Below, piece after piece: positions 55,584-64,000 of a stretch of 64,000 nucleotides of DNA. Made by a program: the position numbers and the translations under genes. Source of the DNA: Okapia johnstoni (Eukaryota; Chordata; Mammalia; Artiodactyla; Giraffidae). The notes under the pieces are model-generated. The model did no database searches and was not told where the DNA came from. It worked only from the letters and a program-made list of their open reading frames with translations. How positions within the stretch are numbered: position 1 is the first letter of the stretch; the number at the start of each line of letters is the position of its first letter. The stretch covers positions 31,438,001 through 31,502,000 of the forward strand of contig CM044311.1 of NCBI GenBank assembly GCA_024291935.2, in the 5' to 3' direction.

Positions 55584-56129
55584 TTGCCAAGAGAATGCAC
55601 TGGTCATAGCAAACACCCTCTTCCAACAACACAAGAAAAATTCTACAAATGGCCATCATCAGATGGTCAATACCAAAATGAGATTGATTATATTCTTTCC
55701 AGCCAAAGATGTAGACGCTCTATACAGTCAGCAAAAGCAAGACTGGGGACTGACTGTGGCTCAGATTATGAATTTCTTATTGACAAATTCAGACTTAAAT
55801 TGAAGAAAGTAGGGAAAACCACTAGACCATTCAGGCATGTCCTAAATCAAAACCCTTATGATTATAGAGTGGAAGTGAGAAATAGATTCAAGGGATTAGA
55901 TCTGATAGACAGAGTGCCTGAAGAACTATGGAGGGAGGTTCATGACATTGAACAGGAGGCAGGAATCAAGACCATCCCTAAGAAAAAGAAATGCAGAAAG
56001 GCAAAATGGTTGTCTGAGGAGGTCTTAGAAATAGCTGAGAAGGGAAGAGACACTAAAGACAATGGAGAAAAAGAAAGATATACATACCCATTTGAATACA
56101 GAATTCCAAAAAATAGTAAGGAGAGATAA
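55584..56129 (+). pseudogene. BovB endonuclease C-terminal part plus linker (His lost)
   Basis: A 181-codon frame. The first about 30 residues are out of frame relative to the family; from QYQNEIDYILSSQRCRRSIQ it reads as BovB. The catalytic SDH is SDY here (GTDCGSDYEFLIDKF), so the nuclease His is replaced by Tyr. After it come the linker FRLKLKKVGKTTRPFRHVLN and the basic stretch IKTIPKKKKCRKAKWLSEEV. The frame ends where the polymerase fingers region begins in another frame. Inactive remnant. Confidence 0.9.
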
Positions 56130-56430
56130 GAAAGCCTTCCTCAGTGATCAGTGCAGAGAAATAGGGGAAAGCAATAGAATAGGTTAACTAGAGATCTTTC
56201 CAAGAAAATTTGAGATACCAAGGGAACATTTTATGCAAAGATGGGTACAATAAAGGACATAAATGATATGGACCCAACAGGAACAGAAGATATTAAGAAG
56301 ACATGGAAAGAATACACAGAAGAACTGTACAAAAAAGATCTTCATGACTCAGACAACCACAATGGTGATCACTCACCTAGAGCCAGACATCCTTTAATGT
56401 GAAGTCAAGTGGGCCTTAGTAAGTATCACT

Positions 56431-57097
56431 ATGATCAAATATAGTGGAGGTGATGAAATTCCAGTTGAGCTATTTCAAATCCTAAAAGGTAACACTGTAA
56501 AAGTGTTGCACTTAATATGCCAGAAAGTTTGGAAAACTCAGCTGTGGCCACAGGACTGGAAAAGGTCAGTTTTCATTTCAATCCCAAGAAAGGCAATGCC
56601 AAACAATGCTCAAATTACTGCACAACTGCACTCATCTCACACAGTAGCAAAGTAACGCTCGAAATTCTCCAAGCCATGTCAACTGTGAACTTCCAGATGT
56701 CCAAACTGGATTTAGAAAAGGCAGATGAACCAGAGATCAAATTGCTAACATCCATTGGATCATCAAAAAAGCAAGAGAGTCCCAGAAAAATATATATATT
56801 TGCTTTATTGACTATGCAAAAACCTTTGACTATGTGGATCACAACAAACTGTGGAAAATTCTTCAAGTAATGGGAATACCAGGCCACCTGACCTGCCTTC
56901 TGAGAAATCTGTATGCAGATCAAGAAGCAACAGTCAGCTGGACGTGGAACAATAGACTGGTTCCAAATCAGGAAGAGTATGTCAAGGCTGTATATTTTCA
57001 CTGTGCTTATTTAAGTTATATGCAGAGCACATCATGCAAAATGCTGGGCTGGATGAAGCATAAACTGGAATCAAGATTGCTGGGAGACTATCAATAA
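56431..57097 (+). pseudogene. BovB reverse-transcriptase remnants in three frames
   Basis: Polymerase pieces overlap in different frames: 56431-56655 (GGDEIPVELFQILKGN ... LWPQDWKRSVFISI), 56517-56870 (mostly the shifted reading of the fingers region) and 56834-57097 (MDHNKLWKILQVMGIPGHLT and LLRNLYADQEATV). Motif B is broken (the DNA reads through NQEEYVKAVYF in place of IGKGVRQGC). Motif C lies at about 57105 as RYADD but outside any long frame. At least three frameshifts. Confidence 0.85.
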
Positions 57098-57291
57098 CCT
57101 CAGATATGCAGATGACACCACCCTTATAGCAGAAAGTGAAGAAGAACTAAAGAGCCTCTTGATGAAAGTGAAAGAAGAGATTGAAAAAGTTGGCTTAAAA
57201 CTCAGTATTCAGAAAACTAAGATCATGGCATCCAGTCCCATCACTTCATGGCAAATAGGTGGGGAAACAATAGAAACAGTGACAGACTATT

Positions 57292-57861
57292 TTGGGGGGC
57301 TCTGAAATCACTGCAGATAGTGATTACAGCCATGAAATTAAAAGACACTTGCTCCTTGGAAGAAAAGCTATGACCAACGTAGACAGCATATTAAAAAGCA
57401 GAGACATTACTTTGCCAACAAAGGTCCATCTAGTCAAGGTTATGGTTTTTCCAGTAGTTATATATGGATGTGAGAGTTGGACTATAAAGAAAGCTGAGTG
57501 CTGAAGAATTGATGCTTTTGAACTGTGGTGTTGGAGAAGACTCTTGAGAGTCCTTTGGACTGCAAGGAGGAGCTCCAACCAGTCCATCCTAAAGGAAATC
57601 AGTCCTGAATATTCATTGGAAGGACTGATGCTGAAACTGAAACTCCAATACTTTGGCCACCTGATGAGTAGAATTGACTCATTGGAAAAGCTCCAGATGC
57701 TGGGAAAGATTGAAGGCAGAAGAAGGGGACAACAGAGGATGAGACATTTGGATGGCATCATTTCCTCGATGGGCATGAGTTTGAGCATTCTCCAGGAGTT
57801 GATGATGGACAGGGAAGCCTGGAGTGCTGCAGTCCATGGGCACACAAAAATTCAGACATGA
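57292..57861 (+). pseudogene. BovB C-terminal remnants
   Basis: 57292-57504 encodes the SEITADSDYSHEIKRHLLLG ... VIYGCESWTIKKAEC block. 57544-57861 encodes [20 protein letters not shown] ... LDGIISSMGMSLSILQELMM and the end AAVHGHTKIQT. An insertion adds one Ser in ARRSSNQS compared with the family ARRSNQS. Together they finish the element at 57888. Confidence 0.88.
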
Positions 57862-57959
57862 CTGAGAGACTGAGATGAACTGAAATCACTGATGGTAATA
57901 CTGATGAGCATTATTGCATCTTTGCTACAAAAAAATGTTGTCAAAACACCAAGTAATCA

Positions 57960-58433
57960 TCATTACTTAAGAATTTATTAGAAATGAGCCTATTATACAG
58001 AGTGAAGTAAGCCAGAAAGAAAAACACCAATACAGCATACTAACGCATATATATGGTATTTAGTTAATCGGTAAAGATAACCCTGTATGCGAGACATCAA
58101 AAGAGACACAGATAAATAGAACAGTATCATGGACTCTATGGGAGAGGGCGAGGGCGGGATGATATAGGAGAATGGCACTGAAGCATGTAAATTATCAAAT
58201 GAGAAATGAATCGCCAGTCCAGGTTCGATGCATGATACAGGGTGCTCGGGACTGGTGTACTGGAATGACCCAGAAGGATGGGATGGGGAAGAAGGTGGGA
58301 GGGGGGGTTCTGGAAGGGGAACACATGTACACCCATGGTGGATTCATGTCAATGTATGGCAAAACAAATACAATATTGTAAAGTTAAAACATAGATAAAT
58401 AAACTAATTTAAAATTAAAAAAAAGAAATGTAG
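57960..58433 (+). mobile_element. L1 3' end (bovine-type L1), 5'-truncated
   Basis: Close match to the ruminant L1 3' end: 'AGAGTGAAGTAAGCCAGAAAGAAAAACACCAATACAGCATACTAACGCATATATATGG', 'CAGTCCAGGTTCGATGCATGATACAGGGTGCTCGGG', 'AACACATGTACACCCATGG', then an A-rich tail at 58418-58433. One of the younger L1 insertions here. Confidence 0.93.
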
Positions 58434-58987
58434 CACAAATAGAAGGAAAGAATAAATAGGTCTTGGTAGAAGAAATGTCAATGTATTTGGTAGTCTTTAA
58501 CCCACCAATGTCTAAATTAGGAGAGAAATAAAGGAATCAGAAGAGCATATTCCTTCTATTTAACATAGTTCCCAAGCTTGAACTCTCAAAACTTATGACT
58601 ACATTTCAAGTCACATAGTCACATCTATCAGAGAGTTTGGGAAATGTAGCTTTTGCTCCATATGGGCACATGCATAGCTAAAAATTGAGATTCTATTAAT
58701 TTAGGAAAAAGGAGGGAGAATGAAAATTCAGGACAACTAGCAATAAAAATGCTGAAGTGTTTAAAATGGAAAGCTTTAATCTTCTTTCTCCACACAATTC
58801 AAAATAAGAAAATTTTCCTATCCCAATCTTTCCCATATCAGAATTTGCATTGTTATTCAAGCAGTTATTCATCCTTGATCATTTCTTCTCACCTATCTCA
58901 ATTTGTCATGAAGTCCTACTCATATTTGATGTGTTTCTATGTCCATATCATTCCCTCTCCACAGCTGCCTTCTCACTCCAAGCCAAT
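58434..58987. other. Unassigned; the right part may be L2
   Basis: 58850-58987 could be the 5' continuation of the L2 that resumes at 59343 (text such as CATTCCCTCTCCACAGCTGCC), but this is weak. The rest is unrecognised. Confidence 0.35.
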
Positions 58988-59000
58988 GTCATCTCTTTTT

Positions 59001-59329
59001 TGCTGTTGTTGTTGTTCAGTCACTAAGTTGTGATTGACTCTCTGTGACCCCATGAGTTTGCACAAACTCATGTCCATTGAGTCGGTGATGCCATCCACCA
59101 TCTCATTCTCTGTCACTCCCTTCTCCTCCTGTCCTCAAACCCTGCTGTCTAACGGACTCTCAAGGGTCTTCAACACCACAGTTCAAAACCATCAATTCTT
59201 CAGTTCTCAGTGTCCTTTATGGTCCAACACTCACATCTGTACATGACTACTGGAAAAACCATAGCTTTGACTATATGAAGCTTTGTCAGCAAAGTGATGG
59301 TTCCGCTTTTTAGTATGCTGTCTGGATTG
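59001..59329 (-). mobile_element. BovB 3' fragment inside L2, with target-site duplications
   Basis: A short BovB 3' end on the minus strand (TTGTTGTTGTTCAGTCACTAAG at left, C-terminal coding sequence to 'GCTGTCTGGATTGG'), with internal deletions. A GTCATCTCTTTTT duplication lies at 58988-59000 and 59330-59342. The left end has a TTG-repeat tail. Confidence 0.9.
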
Positions 59330-59342
59330 GTCATCTCTTTTT

Positions 59343-60020
59343 GGTTTTCTGTATTCTCTTCTATCTGATCTCAGTGTCAACACATTTGTCTACTCAGCAT
59401 CCATTCTCCTTAGAGATAGCAAACTGACCTTTTAAATATGCGGATTATATCATTCTTCCATGGAAAAATTCATTGAAGTCAGAATAATATCAACAATCTC
59501 TGACCCGAGTTTTCTGATCTGCTTACTTGCTCACTTAATGTTGTGTATCATTGTCCTTCTTATTGACCAGACTTCAGCCATGGAGTTTTTTCGTTGTTGT
59601 TCTGTTCCTCAGGGATATAGGACACTTTTCTTTGAATTTATTTTTCTCTCTTTTCTTTTTATTTTTATCTTTTTCGTACTTTGCGTGATGAGATCCTTCT
59701 CATCTTATTGGTGTTTCATCTCAAACACCTCAAATTAGCTGCTCAGAAAAGTTTTTCTGGATCAACATTTGTAGACTAGTTCACTCTAGAATTACTCTAT
59801 ATAATAGCAAACTTTGGATTTTTTTTTTTGATATTTATCTGATCTGTAAATAGTTCATGTATTGGTTTATTTGTTTACTGTTCATCTCACCCTATCTATA
59901 AGGCAGAGTTCCTTATCTGTCTTATTTCCACTTTATCAACATCACTTAGAACAGTGCTTAGCATTTAGAGAAGCTCAATATATATTTTCTGAGTGAATAA
60001 TAAGTGATTGAATGGATGGT
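59343..60020 (+). mobile_element. LINE L2, 3' end
   Basis: 'AAATATGCGGATTATATCATTCTTCCATGG', later 'CTATCTATAAGGCAGAGTTCCTTATCTGTCTTATTTCC', 'CACTTAGAACAGTGCTTAGCATTTAGAGAAGCTCAATATATATTTTCTGAGTGAATAA'. These are the well-known L2 3' terminal blocks in order. Confidence 0.8.
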
Positions 60021-60132
60021 CTTCTAAAAGAACTCCCAGTTAAGATACTATTGTGTGGCTTCAGTTAGAAATCCTGTAGCAGCTGGACAATTGCCAGTTG
60101 AGGAAGATAGGCTTAAACTGCTCACAACCCTT

Positions 60133-60322
60133 TTCTTTTGGCTCAGCAGGTAAAGAATCCATTTGCAATGCAATGCCCTAGGTTGGGAAGATCCCCTGGA
60201 GTATGAAATGGCAACACACTTTAGTATTTTTGCCTGAAAAATCCCATGGACAGAACAGCCCATCAGGCTACAGTACAAAGGGTTGCAAAGAGTCAGACAT
60301 GACTTGAGTGACTAAGCATGCA
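60133..60322 (+). mobile_element. Bov-tA SINE
   Basis: A diverged head (TTTTGGCTCAGCAGGTAAAG, TTTGCAATGCAATGCCC) and body ending 'GTCAGACATGACTTGAGTGACTAAGC'. The tRNA-like head has lost part of its B-box region. Confidence 0.92.
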
Positions 60323-62928
60323 ACACTTTTCTTTAATGAATTAAATCTAGATTGCAAAGAGGCACTTGATATTAATAATAATATATTTAACAAGAAGTAT
60401 ATCGGCAATTCTCAAAATTGTTTTCCAGCTCATAGTATCTCTTCTCATTTTTCTATCACTGCTATAATACGTTCCTTCTTCTACAACCCTAAACCACTTC
60501 TCCTTTTCCTCTTCTTTATCATCATCATCATCCACACCTTCCCGTATCTTCTCTTTTATTCCATGGATTTCTATCACCAAAAGCAAAATTTGATATTTTA
60601 TTTTAAACTCTAGTTGAACAGCTTTGGGAAAAAATTTTAAGAGAGAATTAAAGATCTTTGGGAGTTCAAGCTCTGAAACACATATTTAGAATGGAATACT
60701 TTCATTGCTCTGGTTACAGAAATGACCAAATTTGTCCTTTTATGCACGGAAGCTTTCTAAATTCTGATTTTGACAATTTGTAGAAACATTAATTAAGGAA
60801 AACTTTTTTTTTTACCATTTCTAATCTAACTTGGGCTCTCTAGTGGACCCTGAATTTCAAAATGTCAAATTTTTATTTGAGCAAACAATGTAACAAATTA
60901 CTGCTCTTAAATATTTGTTTCAGGGTACATATACATAGGAATAATTCTTTAATCTTGGCAAATAGATTATTCCTATGGCTGCAGTATCAATTAAAGTCTA
61001 AGTAAAACAACAAGTCCCTCCAGGAGAATACTTTTACTCAACACTAGTGTTTCTGGATTAACTGTAAAAATATCACTGCAACATTTTCCAGATTATCTCA
61101 ACTTTATAAAAAGAGAAAAAATGGTTTTTAAATAGATATTACAGATTCTAGTTTTTCCTTGAGTTTTCTTGATACTTATTGCCTAAATGTCCTGTCAAAA
61201 ATTAAAAACTGAAAATGCCATCTTGTAAGGGTTATATTACATTAAATAGTAAAAATCTTTACCATAGTTCTTACCTTATAAAACCATGATTTTTTTTATA
61301 ATTAAAGACATGAGGCTACAAATACATATTTGTCCCTCTCAAGAAAATAAATACATTCAAGCTTCCTAGAGTTGTTTCTTTATTTAGAGATAGATATTAG
61401 ATGTTAACTGATTTAGGATGTTTGCCAAGGTTACTTGAAACTCTATAATTTAAGCTAAAGAAATTTGCTAAGCAGAATATGGTTTAACAGAAGTTAAATT
61501 AGAGAAAATTCAATTCATAAATTGAGTTTTCTTTCACTTAAGCTTTCAGACCTAGCTAACAAACATCCAAGTCTTGACAGTTCAGAATGAGGGGTCTTAT
61601 TTTCAACAGTACTGCTTTTGTGTGCCTTGTAATACAATTTTTAAGAAGGAGGTAGACAGTGTTCTGTCATCAGACTCACAATCTATATAGAAATGTAAAT
61701 GTATTCTCTTCTCTTTTTTGAAAAAATTAATACATTTTTGCTGAGTCATTTCAAATTAAATATTAGCTTTGTCTATAGACAAACTTTTAATTATATCATA
61801 TTAACGACAATCTCAGCTCTATAAAACTATACAAAGGTGTTTGATAAAGATCTGATATTGCATTGTTAATTAATTTTCCATGATAAGCATACAAATGGAT
61901 ATATCTCTCCCTGGCATGTTGATTCTATGTTAAGAGGCCAACCTTCCCTGAAAACTGTGCAACTTTGAACACCAAACTTTGTCATATTCCCTGAGTTTCT
62001 ACTACTAAATTTTTCAATTTAACTGTCTATTGAGAATACATATTCTAATTTTGAGGTGGATTGAATTATGATACTATTCCTAAATAAGAGGCAAACTGGT
62101 TATGAAATCTTATCTATTTTAGTCATTATATAAGAATTAAATGGAAGGGATTATGATTCTGCTATTGAAAATACTTCATCTTTTTTTCTATTATGGACTA
62201 GAATACTGCTGTATATTTGAATGAGAAACGGGTGAACCAAAATCAAAGACAAGTTTTCCTCTTACGATGAAAGTGAAATTGAGCAAGGGGTTTTGTTCTA
62301 AGTATTTTCTTCCTTTTCAATCTTAATATTTTGTAAATCTGAAGTCAGGACTGAGGACCTTTTGTACAAGGCTCATGGTTTTAATCTTCTATGCTCTAAT
62401 ATTTCATGTCAAAAGTGAAACATTTAAAGGAAATTGAGGTTGCCAAAAAATTTCTGATTGCCTATTCAGGGTAATAGTTATTATGAGATACATTGAGAGG
62501 AAGAGAGTCTTTAACTTCAATATGAACATCCATGCCAATACTTAAATGTATATACATCAAATTAAGCTTCTCATTTCTGTAAGAAATAGCCTAAAGCATA
62601 TATAAGGTTAAATTACAGCATGAAACTCTAAAGCAATGTGAGCTTTAACATTACTGTCTGTCATGGAGCTACCAGATAGGAAATACACAATAGAGTTTGT
62701 TTTTTTTTTTTTTTTTAATTACAATGACATTAAAAAAATAACTGTGTAGCTAACTGTATCATTAAAAAGCAAGAAAGTCTGATTCTAGACATCTTAAGCA
62801 TATATGCGTTTAAGAAAAATGTACAACTTTCAGTTCCTGGTCCAGCATGTAAAGAGCTTAGAAGTTGCCACATCTTCCTAACAAGTGTAAAGCTGAAAAC
62901 AACTAAAAAGTTCAACAGTTCTTCCTGT
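60323..62928. other. Long repeat-poor stretch
   Basis: About 2.6 kb with no SINE, BovB, L1 or LTR that I recognise. It is AT-rich with a T-run at about 62699-62716. A 101-codon plus frame at 60308-60613 starts in the SINE tail and has no domain. The block 61540-62450 is of moderate complexity and could be conserved. Confidence 0.4.
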
Positions 62929-62939
62929 TTCCTTCAAAA

Positions 62940-63150
62940 AAGTGCAGTTGCTCAGTCGTGTCTGACTCTTTGCAACCCCATGGAGTGTAGCCCACCAGTC
63001 TCCTCTGTCCGTGGAATTCTCTAGGCAAAAATACTCAAGTGGGTTGCTGTTCCCTTCTCCAGGGGATCTTCCTGACCCAGGGATGGAACCCAGGTCTCTC
63101 ACATTGTAGGCAGATTCTTTACTGTCTGAGCCACTTTACTGGATCCCCAT
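62940..63150 (-). mobile_element. Bov-tA SINE
   Basis: Reverse-complement Bov-tA (GTGCAGTTGCTCAGTCGTGTC ... CTGTCTGAGCCACTTTACTGG). Flanks TTCCTTCAAAAAAGTG (62929-62944) and TTCTTTCCAAAAAGTG (63150-63165) resemble a duplication with three changes. Confidence 0.92.
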
Positions 63151-63165
63151 TTCTTTCCAAAAAGT

Positions 63166-64000
63166 GAAGTCAAAAATTGAAGAGACAGGAAGATAAAGAG
63201 AATTAGAACTTACCAGAGTAAACACTCATAAACTGGTTTTTTAGGAACTCATACCACAGTAGGAAAACCTGAACTGTAATTGACAAATGCTGAAGGCTCA
63301 GTGTGGGAATGTCTAAGAGCTGGAAATTCCAGAAGGACTCAGTCACAGTAGGGTCCCCATGATTTGAGGAATTTTATTTCCAGGAGCTCTACAATGTCCT
63401 TACAATAGATACTGGAGCAAATTCCCCTTGTGCTTCCAGTAGAGGTAAGGGAAAATTAGCCATTTTGACTAAACACTATTTCTTCTCAGGAAGCATGATA
63501 CAATCAGTGTAATAAGCTAGTGTGATATCTTGTAGAAGGAAAAGTCAATCAAGATCCTTATGAACTACATCATGACATACGGCTGGAGAGTTGATATATC
63601 CATGAGGTACGACAACAAAGGCGGATTTCTGGCCTTGTCAGCTGAAAGCAAACTGCTTCTGGTGAGTCTCATTGACAGGGATGGAGAAAAATGCTTTTGC
63701 TGGGGCATGGAAACTGGGAGCACAACATTGGATATTATGTGTATGAAAACACTCTGAATTTCATCCTGAAGGGAAAGAAAAGGAATGTACCAGAAAAGTT
63801 CTTATCTTTTGAGGAAATAGTGTGACTTTACAAAACAAAGACTAGATTTCTTTCTTTCCTCAACCTTCCTTCCCCTCTCCACCCAAATTTGTAAAGAAGA
63901 TCATTCAAGAACCTCAATTTCAATTAAAGAGTTAATGAGTGGCTACTAAATTTTAGATTACTCTTCAAGCCAGGTGAAGAGTCAGTTTATGGGGGTGGGG
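63166..64000. other. Unassigned sequence to the window end
   Basis: No repeat or known exon recognised. The 65-codon frame at 63560-63757 (MNYIMTYGWRVDISMRYDNK and on) has no motif I know. The window ends in a G-rich patch. Confidence 0.4.

Larger units (their letters stand above)
53853..57888 (+). mobile_element. Near-full-length BovB with an L1-like 5' leader
   Basis: About 4.0 kb. It starts CACAAGATGGCAGAGTAG, as L1 5'UTRs do. There is a long leader to about 54720, then BovB DNA with endonuclease (from GTWNV near 55078), linker, reverse transcriptase (QDWKR near 56556, motif A about 56800, RYADD near 57107) and the C-terminal region to GTCCATGGGCACACAAAAATTCAG and ACTGAGAGACTGAGATGAACTGAA. 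Multiple frameshifts; SDH is mutated to SDY. No target-site duplication found at the two ends. It is the only copy here with the 5'UTR in sense and attached. Confidence 0.93.

Noticed and set aside
63370..63450. A plus-strand frame containing IDTGAN, like a retroviral protease active site
   Set aside because: A single six-residue match, with no other protease, gag or pol similarity around it and no LTR nearby. Probably coincidence.
1..64000. CRISPR arrays, operons, prophage or other prokaryotic systems
   Set aside because: There are no regularly spaced identical repeats and no dense ORFs; the sequence is clearly ruminant interspersed-repeat DNA.

Overview
The window looks like non-coding nuclear DNA of a ruminant, very probably a bovid or another pecoran. 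The evidence is the repeat content: many BovB (RTE-type) LINE copies, tRNA-headed Bov-tA SINEs, BOV-A2 dimers and CHR-2-type SINEs, over an older mammalian layer of L1, L2, MIR and MLT-type LTRs. The species cannot be decided from this sequence. I found no convincing host protein-coding exon. The longer reading frames are decayed pieces of BovB endonuclease and reverse transcriptase, or random frames in AT-rich DNA.

Layout. 1-4.6 kb holds old repeat debris and Bov-tA SINEs. 4.6-7.4 kb is a 5'-truncated minus-strand BovB with target-site duplications. 8.2-10.05 kb has a CHR-2 SINE and a BovB 3' fragment split by a solo LTR. 11.13-11.43 kb is a U2 snRNA/Bov-tA chimera inside one target-site duplication. 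12.4-18.9 kb is an old plus-strand L1 broken by a 3.4 kb BovB with an inverted 5' end (itself carrying a small L1 fragment), by a SINE, and by a solo LTR. 18.9-26.6 kb is mostly unique sequence with a few SINEs, MIR and L2, including the largest repeat-poor block (22.6-25.4 kb). 27.3-29.0 kb is an MLT1-like LTR split by BovB. 29.6-35.9 kb is a minus-strand L1 containing a second 5'-inverted BovB and a SINE. 36-48 kb has L1 3' ends, SINEs, a BovB fragment with a 336-codon open frame, and candidate conserved non-coding sequence. 48-53.8 kb is MLT1-like, MIR and unique DNA. 53.85-57.89 kb is the only near-full-length BovB; its leader resembles an L1 5'UTR and contains a tandem repeat. 58-64 kb has an L1 3' end, an L2 split by a BovB fragment, and repeat-poor DNA.

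How the pieces relate. The nesting gives a relative history: MIR, L2 and MLT elements and old L1s came first, BovB copies landed in them, and solo LTRs and small L1 fragments landed later in L1 or BovB. Autonomous BovB is thought to mobilise the Bov-tA and BOV-A2 SINEs, which share its 3' end; none of the BovB copies here looks able to do so. I found no CRISPR array, operon or unknown multi-gene system. The observations most worth checking are the U2-SINE chimera, the two twin-priming BovB copies, the L1-like leader on BovB, and the repeat-poor blocks that could be regulatory.
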